Assembly (NCBI RefSeq): GCF_000711725.1
Contig: NZ_JONP01000004.1
Location: 124,001 to 188,000 of the forward strand
Direction: 5' to 3'
Source of the DNA: Roseomonas aerilata DSM 19363
GTDB taxonomy: Bacteria; Pseudomonadota; Alphaproteobacteria; Acetobacterales; Acetobacteraceae
Length of the DNA: 64,000 bases
In this document: piece after piece, positions 46,324-56,002 of the stretch
Position numbering within the stretch: the first letter of the stretch is position 1
How the letters are laid out: every line of letters starts with the position of its first letter
The notes under the pieces: model-generated
The model's database searches: none
Told to the model about the DNA's origin: nothing
The model's input: only the letters and a program-made list of their open reading frames with translations
Program-made: the position numbers and the translations under genes

Positions 46324-47553
46324 TCAGGCGAGTGCCGCGATCTCCTCGTCGCTCGCGTTGAGGGCGGCCCACAGGATCGCGCCGGCCGTGATCGTCGCCG
46401 ATTTAAGCTCGCCCGGCGGCACCACGGCGCGCGTGTCGGCGCCGGTGAGGAGGTGCCGCAGCGCCCCCTCCGGCACGTCGAACCCGGCGATGAGGCGCAG
46501 CGCGGGGATACCGGCGGCAGCGAAGTTCGCGTGGTCCGAATTGACCATCAGGGGAAGATGCACCGCGACCTCCGCCCCGATCGCCGCCGCCGCCTGCCGC
46601 ACGAAGGGGCCGAGGGCTGTGAAGCCGCTCGTCAGCGCCGTCAGTCGGGGGTGGCCCGCGATACTGTCGAGGTTGAGGTTGAACCGAATGGCGAAGCGAC
46701 GCGCCGGGTCTATCGAGGCGAGCCAGGCTTTGGAGCCCGAGAGCGCCCATTCCTCCGCCCCGAAGACACAAACCGCGAGGCCCCGACGGCAGGAGAGCAG
46801 GTCGGGCGCCACCGCGCGGGCGAGCGCCAGCACGGCGGCGAGGCCGGTCGCGTTGTCCATCGCGCTCTCGCCCAGTGGATGGCCATCCAAGTGGGCGGAA
46901 AGCACGACACGACCCTCCCCTCCTCCGGGAAGATCCAGCACCAGGGTCGGCGCCATGGCCGGGGCGGCCTCGCCCTCCAGCAGCAGGCGGGCGCGGCGCC
47001 CGGCAAGGCGCGAAGCGACCTCGATCCCCACGCCGAAGCAGGGGATGGGCACGCCGTTGGCGCCGCCCGAGACTGGGCCGATGCCGGGTTCCGGCTGCAC
47101 CATCAGCGCCGCCGCCGCGCCTGCCGCAGCCGCGGCGGCCAGCTTGAAGCGGCGGTGGATGGTCCAGGGCGCGAAGGGGTATTCGTGCCGCAGCAGCACG
47201 GCCTTGCCGCGCACCGCCTCCCCGGCCGCGGCGATGTCATCGGGCGCGCCGCGGCCAAGATCGATCACCTCGAGCTCAACCCCATCGGGTCCAGTATTGC
47301 CGGAGCCAAAGAGCGGCACGTGCGGCAGGGCTGTTCCGTCCAGCAGTGACAGGGCGGCGCGGCGAAGCGCCCAGCCACTATAGGGGACAGGTTCTTCCAC
47401 GGTGGGGCCGGTCTCGCGGAGGCGCGCGAGGGTCCAGGCGAAGGCGGCCTCGGCCGAGGCGCTGCCCTGCACGCGGCCGCCGAAATCGCAGAGCGCCTCG
47501 AAATCGGCGCGGAGGCCGGGATCGGCGGCCAGCCGCCCAAGGAAGGTCCTCAT
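46324..47553 (-). CDS. M28-family zinc aminopeptidase-like protein
   Basis: The 409-residue protein has a protease-associated insert (about 90-200) and an M28 catalytic region with VVLSAHLDGHPLGESAMDNATG (His-Asp and Asp metal ligands) and the base/ligand glutamates in VFGAEEWALSGS. A later HANFAAAGIPAL supplies the last histidine. M28 enzymes trim N-terminal residues or act as glutaminyl cyclases or carboxypeptidases. No signal peptide is obvious. Its start overlaps the stop of the Bug receptor gene (ATGA), so the two are co-translated. Substrate unknown. Confidence 0.86.
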   Translation of the reverse strand: MRTFLGRLAADPGLRADFEALCDFGGRVQGSASAEAAFAWTLARLRETGPTVEEPVPYSGWALRRAALSLLDGTALPHVPLFGSGNTGPDGVELEVIDLGRGAPDDIAAAGEAVRGKAVLLRHEYPFAPWTIHRRFKLAAAAAAGAAAALMVQPEPGIGPVSGGANGVPIPCFGVGIEVASRLAGRRARLLLEGEAAPAMAPTLVLDLPGGGEGRVVLSAHLDGHPLGESAMDNATGLAAVLALARAVAPDLLSCRRGLAVCVFGAEEWALSGSKAWLASIDPARRFAIRFNLNLDSIAGHPRLTALTSGFTALGPFVRQAAAAIGAEVAVHLPLMVNSDHANFAAAGIPALRLIAGFDVPEGALRHLLTGADTRAVVPPGELKSATITAGAILWAALNASDEEIAALA

Positions 47554-48515
47554 CAGCGGACGCTCACGCCGGCCGCGCGGGCGACCTCCGCCCAGCGGTA
47601 GAATTCCGCATCGAGCACGCGGGCAAAGGCATCGGGTCCCATTGGCCGCGGCTCCAGGCCTAGCGTGGAGAGACGGGCGCGCACCTCCTCAGTCGCGTTC
47701 ACCCTGGCGATGGCCGCTGCCAGCCGCGCCCGCGCCTCCACGGGAATGGAGGTGGGGGCCAGCACCCCGAACCAGTTGTCGGCGCTGAGATCGATGCCGC
47801 CCTCCAGCAGCGTCGGCACATCGGGCATCGCCGGCAGGCGCCGGGGGGCCGCGACAGCGATGGGGGTGACCTGCCCCGCCCGCAACGGCCCCTCGATCGA
47901 GGCCGGAGAGGAGAAGATCGCGTTGATCTGCCCGGCCGCGACATCCTGCAGCGCCGGCCCCGCGCCGCGATAGGCGACATTAGCGAAGCGCGCGCCCGTT
48001 AGCTGGCCGAACCACTCCGGCAGGAGATGCGAGAGGCTGCCAATGCCCGAGGAGCCGAAGGACACCGTGTCCGGCCGCACCTTCCCTGCCTCGGCCAGGG
48101 CGGAGGCGCTGCGGGCGGGAAAGCCGCTGTTCACGGCAAGGATCATGGTGACCGCGCCGATGAGCGTGACGGGCGCGAGATCCGCCTTGGCGTCGTAGGG
48201 CACGCGCTCCTGCACCGCGGGAATGATCGTGAAGGGCGAATCGGCAAGCAGGACCGTGTGGCCGTCCGTTGCGCGCGCCGCCGCCTCGGTTCCCAGCATC
48301 GAGCCCGCGCCGGGGCGGTTGTCCACCACGACCGGCTGGCCGAGCACCGTCGCGAGGCCAGGAGCGAGGAGCCGCGCGACGATGTCGGAGGGCCCACCCG
48401 CCGCATAGGGCACGATCACACGGACCGGGCGCTGCGGCCAGTCGCCCTGCGCCAGGGCGGAGGGTGCCGCCAGCACGGCAGGGGCGACGAGCAGCGATCG
48501 GCGACGGACGGACAT
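47553..48515 (-). CDS. Tripartite tricarboxylate transporter receptor (Bug family), copy 2
   Basis: The 320-residue protein has a signal peptide (about 1-23, RRRSLLVAPAVLAAPSALAQ), then PVRVIVPYAAGGPSDIVARLLA, NRPGAGSMLGTEAAARA, FGSSGIGSLSHLL and LQDVAAGQINAIF, the Bug pattern. It is the first gene of a two-gene unit with the M28 peptidase, as the overlap is one base. ATG 48515 is chosen; the extension to 48554 is not signal-like. A peptide or modified amino acid ligand is a guess from the partner. Confidence 0.9.
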   Translation of the reverse strand: MSVRRRSLLVAPAVLAAPSALAQGDWPQRPVRVIVPYAAGGPSDIVARLLAPGLATVLGQPVVVDNRPGAGSMLGTEAAARATDGHTVLLADSPFTIIPAVQERVPYDAKADLAPVTLIGAVTMILAVNSGFPARSASALAEAGKVRPDTVSFGSSGIGSLSHLLPEWFGQLTGARFANVAYRGAGPALQDVAAGQINAIFSSPASIEGPLRAGQVTPIAVAAPRRLPAMPDVPTLLEGGIDLSADNWFGVLAPTSIPVEARARLAAAIARVNATEEVRARLSTLGLEPRPMGPDAFARVLDAEFYRWAEVARAAGVSVR

Positions 48516-48564
48516 GGGCGCGCAGCCTAGGGGCCTGCCCCGCCCCCTGTCCATCGAAGCGCCC

Positions 48565-49269
48565 TTAGCCTGGAACGATCAGCCCATCCCGCAGCGTGAC
48601 CGTCCGGTCCATCCGCGCCGCCAACTCGGGGTTGTGGGTCGCGATCAGCGCCGCCACGCCCCGGCCCCGCACGGCCTCCAGGAGCTCCGCGAAGACACGG
48701 TCGGCCGTCGCCACGTCCAGGTTCCCGGTGGGCTCGTCCGCCAGCAATACCTTGGGGCTGTTGGCCAGGGCCCGCGCGATCGCCACCCGTTGCTGCTCGC
48801 CCCCGGAGAGGCGCGTCGGCCGATGGTGGCCGCGATCGGCCAGGCCGAAAGTGGCAAGAAGCTCGCGCGCCCGCCCCTCCGCTTCGCGCCGCGGGCGGGC
48901 GGCGGCGAGCTGCGGAAGAACGATGTTCTCCTCCGCCGTGAACTCCGGCAGCAGGTGGTGGAACTGGTAGACGAAGCCGATCGTGTCCCGCCGCAGCGCC
49001 GTGCGGGCATCGTCGGGCAGGTTCCCGCAGTCGCGGCCGCCGACCAGCACCTGCCCGCCATCCGGCTTCTCCAACAGGCCCGCCACGTGCAGCAGCGTGG
49101 ACTTACCGGTGCCGGAGGGCGCGACGAGGGCCACGATCTCGCCCGCCACGAGGTCAAGGCTGGCGCCGCGCAGCACCGGCAGCTCCCCCGCCTCCGTGCG
49201 GTAACGGCGCTCGACGGCGCGCAGCGCCAGAGGCGCTCCATTCGGCGGCGCGAGCGGCGCGTCAGGCAT
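48565..49269 (-). CDS. lolD: Lipoprotein-releasing ABC transporter ATPase LolD
   Basis: LolD powers the release of outer-membrane lipoproteins from the inner membrane to LolA. The 234-residue ATPase has [13 protein letters not shown] (Walker A), [19 protein letters not shown] (Q-loop and LolD-typical [11 protein letters not shown]), [15 protein letters not shown] and [12 protein letters not shown] (Walker B). The [10 protein letters not shown] signature separates LolD from other MacB-type ATPases. It overlaps lolC by 8 bases. Confidence 0.97.
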   Translation of the reverse strand: MPDAPLAPPNGAPLALRAVERRYRTEAGELPVLRGASLDLVAGEIVALVAPSGTGKSTLLHVAGLLEKPDGGQVLVGGRDCGNLPDDARTALRRDTIGFVYQFHHLLPEFTAEENIVLPQLAAARPRREAEGRARELLATFGLADRGHHRPTRLSGGEQQRVAIARALANSPKVLLADEPTGNLDVATADRVFAELLEAVRGRGVAALIATHNPELAARMDRTVTLRDGLIVPG

Positions 49270-50515
49270 TGCGCAGCCCCTCCACCGGGTCCAGCCGCGC
49301 AGCGCGCCAGGAGGGATAGATCGTCGCCAGCAGCGAGAGCACGAGGCCCATGCCGACCACCTGCGCCACCTCCATCGGCTCCACCACGGCGGGCAGCTTC
49401 GTCAGGAAGTAGATCTCCGCGCTGAACAGGTCCGTGCCGGTCAGCGATTGCAGGAACTGCCGGATGTTCTCGATGTTGAGGCAGAAGACGAGGCCGATGA
49501 GGAAGCCAATCAGCGTGCCCGCGACGCCGATCGAGGCGCCGGCGAGAAGGAAGATCCGCAGAATGGCGCCCCGCGTCGCGCCCACCGTCCGCAGCACCGC
49601 GATATCCCGCCCCTTGTCCTTCACCAGCATGATCAGCGACGAGACGATGTTGAAGGCCGCGACGATGATGATGAGGGTGAGGATGAGGAACATCACGTTC
49701 CGCTCCACCTGCACCGCGTTGAAGAAGGAGGAGTTGGAATCCTGCCAGTCCAGCACCCGCACGGGCAGGCCGCGCAGGGTCTGAAAGATCTCGCGCGTGG
49801 CGAGCCGCACACGGGAGGGGTCGTCCACGAAGACTTCCACCTGCGTCGCGCTGTCGCGGTGCTGGAAGTAGATCTGCGCGGCGCCGAAGGGCAGGAAGAC
49901 GTAGCTCGCGTCGTATTCCTGCATCCCTGCCTCGAAGAGCGCGACCACCTCATAGGCGCGCAGCCGCGGCACGGTGCCGACGACCGTCGCGCGCCCCTGC
50001 GGCGAGACGAGCGTGATCCTCTCCCCCACGCGGATGCCGAGCTTGCGGGCGAGGCGCGTGCCGATGACGATCGTGTCGTCGCCGCCGAAGCGCGAGAGGT
50101 CGCCGGCGCGGATATTGTCCGCGATCAGCGGGCGAGCGCGCAGGTCCTCCGGCCGGATGCCGCGCGCCAGCCCGCCCGTCGCGCCGCCCTCCTCACTGGT
50201 GAAGAGTACCTGCCCCTCCACGATGGGCGTCGCGGAGACGATGCCGGGAAGGCCGCGGATGCGGGCCGCGATGTCGTCGAAGTTTCGCAGCCCCGCATTG
50301 TCGGCGGCATAGACGCCGAGATGCCCGTTCAGCCCGAGGATCCGGCCCAGCAACTCCTGCCGGAAGCCGTTCATCACGGACATGACGATGATGAGCGTCG
50401 CCACCCCCAGCGCGATCCCCACAAGCGAGAAGATCGCGATGACCGAGACGAAGCGCTCCCCCTTGCGGGCGCGGAGATAGCGGAAGGCGACGGCGCGCTC
50501 GAAAGGGGAGAACAT
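49262..50515 (-). CDS. lolC: Lipoprotein-releasing ABC transporter permease (LolC/LolE)
   Basis: The 417-residue permease has a first helix near residue 25-47 ([21 protein letters not shown], then MSVMNGF), a large periplasmic MacB_PCD-type domain (about 50-270), and three C-terminal helices (about 275-400, ending [16 protein letters not shown], the FtsX signature). A single LolC/E-type permease with one LolD suggests a homodimeric system, usual for alphaproteobacteria, unlike the LolCE pair of E. coli. Its start overlaps the proS stop by one base (TGATG). Confidence 0.95.
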   Translation of the reverse strand: MFSPFERAVAFRYLRARKGERFVSVIAIFSLVGIALGVATLIIVMSVMNGFRQELLGRILGLNGHLGVYAADNAGLRNFDDIAARIRGLPGIVSATPIVEGQVLFTSEEGGATGGLARGIRPEDLRARPLIADNIRAGDLSRFGGDDTIVIGTRLARKLGIRVGERITLVSPQGRATVVGTVPRLRAYEVVALFEAGMQEYDASYVFLPFGAAQIYFQHRDSATQVEVFVDDPSRVRLATREIFQTLRGLPVRVLDWQDSNSSFFNAVQVERNVMFLILTLIIIVAAFNIVSSLIMLVKDKGRDIAVLRTVGATRGAILRIFLLAGASIGVAGTLIGFLIGLVFCLNIENIRQFLQSLTGTDLFSAEIYFLTKLPAVVEPMEVAQVVGMGLVLSLLATIYPSWRAARLDPVEGLRNA

Positions 50516-51831
50516 CAGGGGATCGTCGCGCGGATCTTCGCCAGCGCTTCCTCGAGCGGCAGTTCCAGCCGCTCGCCGGTCGCGCGGCGCTTCAGCTCCA
50601 CCACGCCCTTCGCGGCGCCGCGCGGGCCGACGATCGCCTGCCAGGGATAGCCGACGAGGTCCGCGTCCGCGAACTTCGCGCCCGCGCGCTCCGGCCGGTC
50701 GTCGAGCACCGCCTCGCTCCCCAGCGCGCCGTAGAGCTGCTCGCAGAGCGCATCGGCCGCGGCGTCGCCTGGCTTGAGGTTGAGGATGGTGCAGGCATAG
50801 GGCGCGACCGCGTCGGGCCAGATGATGCCCTCCTCATCGTGCCCGGCCTCGATGATCGCGGCCAGCAGGCGGGAGACGCCGATGCCGTAGGAACCCATCT
50901 CGGGGACCACCGGCGTGCCGTCCGGCCCCGCGACGGTCAGGCCCATCGGCTTCGAGTACTTCGTCCCGAAGTAGAAGATGTGCCCCACCTCGATGCCGCG
51001 GGCGGTGACCTGCGATTCCGCGGAAATGGCGTCCCAGGCGGCCTCGTCGTGCTTCTCGTCCGTCGCGGCGTAGCGGCTGGTCCAGAAATCCACGACCGGC
51101 GAGGGATCGCCCGTGCCGGTCGGGTCCTGCGCCAGCACGTCGAAGTCGAGCAGGTCCTTGTGGAGGTAGACCAGGCTCTCGCCCGTCTCCGCCAGGATGA
51201 TGAACTCGTGCGAGAGGTCGCCGCCGATCGGCCCCGTGTCGGCCTGCATCGGGATGGCCTTCAGCCCCATCCGCGCGAAGGTGCGGAGATAGGCGCGGAA
51301 CATCAGGCGGTAGGACTTGCGCGCGCCCTCCGCGTCCAGGTCGAAGGAATAGGCGTCCTTCATCAGGAACTCGCGCCCGCGCATCACGCCGAAGCGGGGG
51401 CGGATCTCATCCCGGAACTTCCACTGGATATGGTAGAGGCTGCGCGGCAGGTCGCGGTAGGACTTGGCGTAGCCTTTGAAGATGTCCGTGACCATTTCCT
51501 CGTTGGTCGGGCCGTATAGCATCTCCCGGTCGTGCCGGTCGGTGATGCGGAGCATCTCCTTGCCGTAGTCCTCGTAGCGGCCGCTCTCCTTCCAGAGCTC
51601 GGCCGGCTGGACGGTCGGCATCAGGATTTCCTGCGCGCCCGCGAGGTCCTGCTCCTGCCGCACGATCTCGGCCACCTTGCGCAGCACGCGCAGGCCGAGC
51701 GGCAGCCAGGCATAGATGCCGGCGCTGGTCTGGCGGATGAGGCCCGCCCGCAGCATGAGGCGGTGCGAGACGATCTGCGCCTCGGCGGGCGTTTCCTTCA
51801 GCGTGGGCAGGAAGGCGCGGGACAGGCGCAA
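50515..51831 (-). CDS. proS: Proline--tRNA ligase (type without editing insert)
   Basis: ProRS charges tRNA-Pro. From TTG 51831 it is 438 residues with [19 protein letters not shown] at the start, the class II motifs [42 protein letters not shown] and [13 protein letters not shown], and a C-terminal anticodon domain. There is no ~180-residue editing insert between motifs 2 and 3, typical of alphaproteobacterial ProRS, so misacylated Ala-tRNA-Pro must be corrected by other means. A TTG at 51855 would add 8 residues; the family start favours 51831. lolC follows at a one-base overlap. Confidence 0.94.
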   Translation of the reverse strand: MRLSRAFLPTLKETPAEAQIVSHRLMLRAGLIRQTSAGIYAWLPLGLRVLRKVAEIVRQEQDLAGAQEILMPTVQPAELWKESGRYEDYGKEMLRITDRHDREMLYGPTNEEMVTDIFKGYAKSYRDLPRSLYHIQWKFRDEIRPRFGVMRGREFLMKDAYSFDLDAEGARKSYRLMFRAYLRTFARMGLKAIPMQADTGPIGGDLSHEFIILAETGESLVYLHKDLLDFDVLAQDPTGTGDPSPVVDFWTSRYAATDEKHDEAAWDAISAESQVTARGIEVGHIFYFGTKYSKPMGLTVAGPDGTPVVPEMGSYGIGVSRLLAAIIEAGHDEEGIIWPDAVAPYACTILNLKPGDAAADALCEQLYGALGSEAVLDDRPERAGAKFADADLVGYPWQAIVGPRGAAKGVVELKRRATGERLELPLEEALAKIRATIP

Positions 51832-52147
51832 GTGGGCGGGCTCCGGTAAGGCCAAGGGGGTCGTTCGCGGCGCAACCTAGAGCAAGGCGCCGGGGGCGCA
51901 ATCCGCCACGGGCACGCCGCGGCGCCCGACACAAAAAAGAAGGGCCGCCCCGAAGGGACGGCCCGAGTTTAGGGAGGAAACGCCAGTCACACGGCGGAAG
52001 AGGAAAAGCCCTCTTCCATGTCCCGATGATGCGGCAGGCCAGCCGGGCCGGGAAGATTTTTTGGGGTCAAGAAGATGAAAAAAGTGGCGAAACACTCGGC
52101 CGACTGATTAATCTGATGGCTAAATCGCCGTGATCGCAGGCAAATGC
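51832..52147 (-). other. AT-rich intergenic stretch between DUF1467 and proS
   Basis: This 316-base gap has no convincing coding gene. It holds the terminator at 51933-51964, and 51990-52140 is clearly AT-richer than its surroundings, with A- and T-tracts near 52056-52085. On the minus strand a 10-codon reading frame (52019-51987, MEEGFSSSAV) lies just before the terminator with a weak ribosome-binding site. The region may be the 3' untranslated end of DUF1467, or a small RNA. Nothing more can be said. Confidence 0.4.
51933..51964 (-). terminator. Intrinsic terminator upstream of proS
   Basis: On the minus strand GGGCCGTCCC-TTC-GGGGCGGCCC (51964-51942) forms a 10-bp stem with one G-T pair and is followed by TTCTTTTTT (51941-51933). 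It ends transcripts coming from the DUF1467 side, about 180 bases after that gene. proS then starts about 100 bases later with its own promoter or coupling. Confidence 0.85.
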
Positions 52148-52408
52148 CTAATCGTTGGGCTTGGCCAGCCAGCCCTCGCGAAAGGAAAGCCAGTCTGCCC
52201 GCACAAGCCAGTCGATGAAGAGCCAGACGAGGATCGCGACGAGGGTGGTGATCAGCACGATTCTCAGCACCCGCACCTGGCGGGGCGCGCCGCGCCAACC
52301 GCCGGCCGCCTCGGCCTCCGGATCCGGGTTCACTCCGAGCGGCAGCACGGCGAAGAGCACCGTCCACCACACGAGGAAGTACACGACGGTACCCGTCACC
52401 CAGCCCAT
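52148..52408 (-). CDS. DUF1467 family membrane protein
   Basis: The 86-residue product has two membrane helices (about 5-24, TGTVVYFLVWWTVLFAVLPLG, and about 50-69) with the YFLVWWTVLFAVLPLGV signature of DUF1467, a conserved alphaproteobacterial family found beside proS and rnj. ATG 52408 is chosen: AAGGAAG lies five bases upstream, and a longer frame to 52474 has no signal-like start. Its function is unknown. The C-terminal EGWLAKPND is charged and may face the cytosol. Confidence 0.82.
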   Translation of the reverse strand: MGWVTGTVVYFLVWWTVLFAVLPLGVNPDPEAEAAGGWRGAPRQVRVLRIVLITTLVAILVWLFIDWLVRADWLSFREGWLAKPND

Positions 52409-52491
52409 GCCCGCTTCCTTGCCATTCCGGTGCCGTAATCCCGCGGCCCGGTCGTGCGTTGGGGAAATAACCAACCCGAAAGGAGACCGCC

Positions 52492-52779
52492 ATGCGACGC
52501 ATCATCATCCTCGCGGGCCTCGCCCTCTCGGCGCTGCCGCTGCTGCCCCAGGCCGCCGAGGCCCGCCCGCCCTGGGAGCGCGGCTGGGAAGACCGGCGCG
52601 GCTGGGAGCGCCACGAGGCACGCCGCGAGGAACGCTGGCGCCGCGAGGCCTGGCGCCGCGAAGCCGAGCGGCGCGAAGCCTGGCGGGAGGAACGCTGGCG
52701 CCGCCAGCGCGCCTATGCCCCGCCGCTCGCCTACGCGCCCCCCGCCCCCGGGGTGACGCTCCAGTTCAACCTGCGCTGA
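52492..52779 (+). CDS. Small exported Arg/Glu/Trp-rich protein
   Basis: The 95-residue product is not recognised. It has a signal peptide (residues 1-24, IIILAGLALSALPLLPQAAEA) and then an unusual run, about 28-72, of repeated motifs of the type R-R-E-x-W-R-R-E, rich in Arg, Glu and Trp, ending in a Pro/Ala-rich tail (APPAPGVTLQFNLR). AAGGAG lies seven bases before ATG 52492. It is the only plus-strand gene in the 52148-64000 block and is convergent with rnj (7 bases apart). A structured amphipathic helix or ligand-binding repeat is possible. Confidence 0.72.
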   Translation: MRRIIILAGLALSALPLLPQAAEARPPWERGWEDRRGWERHEARREERWRREAWRREAERREAWREERWRRQRAYAPPLAYAPPAPGVTLQFNLR

Positions 52780-52786
52780 GCCGGCG

Positions 52787-54439
52787 CTAGACCCGGAGCA
52801 AGTGCAGCTCCACCAACGGGCGTTTGCGCACCCGGCGGCCGATCGCCTTGCGCAGCGCCGTGCGGGCGGCCTCGCGCAGGGCCGTGTCCTCGCGGCGCAG
52901 CCCCGCCGGCATGTCGTTCACCAGCCGCGCGAGGTCGGTGGCGATCTGGTTGGTCGCCTCCTCCCCCTGGTCGAAGAGGCCAGGGGCGGAGATCTGCGGC
53001 TGCCCGCGAACTCGCCCCGCCTCGTCCACGGCCAGCGAGCCGACGACCACACCGTTGAACAGCATCCGCCGGCGCGCGCCGAGCACGTTGCCCTCCAACG
53101 GCAGCAGACGCGCCCCATCCACCGCCAGCTTGCCGCTCTGCACGGTTTCGCAGACCTCGACCGGATCCGGACCGAGGCGGAGCATGTCGCCGTCCTCGAT
53201 CAGGTGCGGGATGGCACCGAAGTCACGGGCCAGGGCCGCATGCTGCTGCAGGTGGCGCCACTCCCCGTGCACGGGCACGGCGTGGCGCGGCTTCACCAGG
53301 TCGTAGAGCCGCCGCAACTCCTCCTTCGCGGGGTGGCCGGAAACGTGCACGGGGTGCTCGGAATCCGGCGTGATGACGCGGCAGCCGGCGCGGAACAGGG
53401 CGGACTCCACCGCCATGATCGCCTTCTCGTTCCCCGGGATCATGCGGGAGGAGAAGATCACCGTGTCCCCCTCGCCGAGCGAGATCTGGGGATGCGTGTC
53501 GGCCGCGATCTTGGCCAGCGCGGAGCGCGGCTCGCCCTGGCTACCGGTGCAGATGATCAGCAGCTCGTCGTCCGGCAGGTATCCGGCCTCCTCCTCGTCG
53601 AGGAAGGGCGGGATGTCCTTGAAGTAGCCGGTCTCCCGCGCCGCGGCGTCGGCGTTGCGGAGCGAGCGGCCGAAGAGCGCGACCCGCCGGCCGGCCGCCA
53701 TGGCCGCGCGGGTGATGGATTCCACCCGCGCCACATTGGTCGCGAAGCAGGCGACGGCCACCCGGCCCTTCAGCTCGGCAATCAGCTCCGTCAGCGCCAC
53801 GCGCACGCCGGCCTCGCTACCGGAGAAGCCGTCCACCAGCGCATTGGTGCTGTCGCAGACCATGGCGAGCACCCCTTCCCGGCCAAGGGCTGCGAAGCCG
53901 GCCTCGTCGGTGGGCGGCCCGATCAGCGGGTCGGCATCCAGCTTCCAGTCGCCTGTATGGAGGACCGTGCCGTAGGGCGTCCGGATCGCCAGCGCCTGCG
54001 CCTCGGGCACGGAGTGCGCCACGCGGAGGAACTGGAGGTCGAAGGGGCCGACCAGCAGGCGGGAGGCCAGCGGCACCGTGTGCAGCTTCACCTCGCCGAG
54101 GATCCCCGCCTCACCCAGCTTGCGCCGCAGCACCGCCGCCGCGAAGGGGCTGGCATAGAGCGGGCAGCGCAGAAGCGGCCAAAGCGAAGCGACGGCCCCC
54201 AGATGGTCCTCGTGTGCGTGGGTGATGACCAGCCCGACCAGCCGGTCCCGCCGCTCCACCAGCCAGGCCGGATCCGGGACCAGGATCTCCGCTTCCGGAA
54301 ATTCGCTTCCCCCGAACCCGATTCCGCAATCCACCGCCAGGAGGGTTCCGTCCAGGCGATAGACGTTAAGGTTCATGCCGATCTCGCCCGTCCCCCCCAG
54401 GGGGAGGAAGGCAAGGTCGTCCGTTGTCTCGAAGGTCAT
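52787..54439 (-). CDS. rnj: Ribonuclease J
   Basis: RNase J is a metallo-beta-lactamase/beta-CASP nuclease with 5'-to-3' exonuclease and endonuclease activity. The 550-residue product shows [13 protein letters not shown] and the zinc site [11 protein letters not shown] (His74, His76, Asp78, His79), a beta-CASP region including [15 protein letters not shown], and [20 protein letters not shown] with a further ligand. It overlaps coaX (ATGA). In alphaproteobacteria RNase J matures rRNA and degrades mRNA, often beside RNase E. Confidence 0.95.
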   Translation of the reverse strand: MTFETTDDLAFLPLGGTGEIGMNLNVYRLDGTLLAVDCGIGFGGSEFPEAEILVPDPAWLVERRDRLVGLVITHAHEDHLGAVASLWPLLRCPLYASPFAAAVLRRKLGEAGILGEVKLHTVPLASRLLVGPFDLQFLRVAHSVPEAQALAIRTPYGTVLHTGDWKLDADPLIGPPTDEAGFAALGREGVLAMVCDSTNALVDGFSGSEAGVRVALTELIAELKGRVAVACFATNVARVESITRAAMAAGRRVALFGRSLRNADAAARETGYFKDIPPFLDEEEAGYLPDDELLIICTGSQGEPRSALAKIAADTHPQISLGEGDTVIFSSRMIPGNEKAIMAVESALFRAGCRVITPDSEHPVHVSGHPAKEELRRLYDLVKPRHAVPVHGEWRHLQQHAALARDFGAIPHLIEDGDMLRLGPDPVEVCETVQSGKLAVDGARLLPLEGNVLGARRRMLFNGVVVGSLAVDEAGRVRGQPQISAPGLFDQGEEATNQIATDLARLVNDMPAGLRREDTALREAARTALRKAIGRRVRKRPLVELHLLRV

Positions 54440-55257
54440 TCGTTCTCGTTCTTGAGAGATTCTGGAAGCGTTGTCTTATGGAAGATGGGGGGCGGGTTGC
54501 GGGCCGCCAACAGGCGCAGCCCCTCCAGCGTGATATCAGGGTCGGTATGTTGAATGACCGTCGTACCCTCGGCGAACAAGGGGGCGAGGCCGCCGGTCGC
54601 GATCACCTTCAGGGGACCCCCGTGCTCTGCACGGATGCGCGAGACCAACCCTTCGACGAGGCCGACATAGCCCCAGAAGACGCCGGACTGCATGGCCGGC
54701 ACGGTGTCACGCCCGATCACCGCCTGCGGCCGGCCGATGCCGATGCGCGGCAAGCGGGCGGCGGCGCGGTGCAGCGCCTCGATCGAGAGATTGATGCCAG
54801 GCGCGATGACGCCGCCGACATAGGCCCCCCCCTCCCCCACCACATCGAAAGTCGTGGCGGTGCCGAAATCGATCACGATCAGCGGACCGCGGTAGTGATG
54901 GTGTGCAGCCAGCGCATTGAGCAAGCGGTCGGCCCCAACCTCCTTCGGTCGGTCCATCAGGATCTCGAAGCCCCAGTTGACGCTGTCCCCGCGGGCGACC
55001 AGGGGTTCGCAGCCGAACCAGTCCCGCACGAGGCGGCGAAGGCTGTAGAGGGCGGCTGGAACAACGGTGCCGAGCGCGCACTGCGTGATGTCGGAGGGCT
55101 TCAGTCCCGTATGCGACAGCAGGGCGAGCAACCACACCGCGTACTCGTCGCTCGTCCGGTCCGCCCGCGTCGCGATCCGCCAGCGGCCGCGCCATTCCTC
55201 GCCATCATGGACGGCAAAGACGACGTTCGTGTTGCCGGCATCGATCGCCAGGAGCAT
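54436..55257 (-). CDS. coaX: Type III pantothenate kinase
   Basis: CoaX phosphorylates pantothenate in the first step of CoA synthesis. The 273-residue ASKHA-fold kinase has [11 protein letters not shown] (Asp6), [11 protein letters not shown] (GADR, 108-111), [14 protein letters not shown] (Asp130) and [11 protein letters not shown] 55257 starts the DAGNTN motif at its normal distance, so the longer ORF is not used. It lies between birA and rnj, the alphaproteobacterial norm. Confidence 0.96.
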   Translation of the reverse strand: MLLAIDAGNTNVVFAVHDGEEWRGRWRIATRADRTSDEYAVWLLALLSHTGLKPSDITQCALGTVVPAALYSLRRLVRDWFGCEPLVARGDSVNWGFEILMDRPKEVGADRLLNALAAHHHYRGPLIVIDFGTATTFDVVGEGGAYVGGVIAPGINLSIEALHRAAARLPRIGIGRPQAVIGRDTVPAMQSGVFWGYVGLVEGLVSRIRAEHGGPLKVIATGGLAPLFAEGTTVIQHTDPDITLEGLRLLAARNPPPIFHKTTLPESLKNENE

Positions 55258-55279
55258 CGCTGGGGTTCCTCTCGGCTCC

Positions 55280-56002
55280 TCAGGGGTGGACGTCCCCGGC
55301 CGTGACCGTTTCCATGCCGCCTGCGGTGCGGATAAGCAATGCACCGGTCCCGTCCAGCCCCTCGAAGCTGCCGAGGAGCGGGCCGGACGGGCCCGTCACG
55401 CCGACCGGTGTGCCCGGCGCCGGGCCGCGGTCGAGCCAGGCTTGGCGAATCGCGGCGAACCCCCGTCCCTCCATCACCGTTCGCCAGTCGTCGAGCGAGC
55501 CCATGAGCCGCGCCGCCGCCTCTTCAGGCGGCAGGGCGGGGGCCGGCAGGGCGGCGGTCCGCCGCCCGGGCACCTCGGGCGCGAAGGCGAGGTTCACGCC
55601 GATGCCGAAGGCGAGCCAGTCCAGCCGGCCATCCGGACGCAGCGCGGCCTCCGACAAGATGCCCGCGCATTTCGCTCCGCCGAGAAGCAGGTCGTTCGGC
55701 CATTTCAGCGAAAGGCCCGCTGCGAGTGGCGCAAGGGCCGCGTGCAGCGCGACGGCCGCCAGCAGCCCCCATTGCGGCACTTCCCGCACCGGGACGGCAG
55801 GCCGGAGAAGAACGGAAAGATAGAGATTGCCCGGCGGCGATTCCCAGGCCCGCCCGCGCGTGCCCCGCCCGGCCGTCTGCCGGCGGGCGAGGATGGCAAG
55901 GCGCTCCGGCGCCCCACTCTCCGCCTCCTGGCGGAGAAGATCGGCGGTGCTGGGGAGCTGGTCGTGAACCAGCATCCGCCAGCCCGCCGGCAGGTCGCTC
56001 AC
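55280..56002 (-). CDS. birA: Biotin--[acetyl-CoA-carboxylase] ligase (no HTH domain)
   Basis: BirA attaches biotin to carboxylase carrier proteins. The 240-residue product starts directly with the catalytic domain ([46 protein letters not shown], with the GRGxRGRxW biotinyl-AMP loop) and [17 protein letters not shown]. There is no N-terminal winged helix, so it cannot act as a bio-operon repressor as E. coli BirA does. The start GTG at 56002 overlaps the nuoN stop (GTGA). Confidence 0.94.
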   Translation of the reverse strand: MSDLPAGWRMLVHDQLPSTADLLRQEAESGAPERLAILARRQTAGRGTRGRAWESPPGNLYLSVLLRPAVPVREVPQWGLLAAVALHAALAPLAAGLSLKWPNDLLLGGAKCAGILSEAALRPDGRLDWLAFGIGVNLAFAPEVPGRRTAALPAPALPPEEAAARLMGSLDDWRTVMEGRGFAAIRQAWLDRGPAPGTPVGVTGPSGPLLGSFEGLDGTGALLIRTAGGMETVTAGDVHP

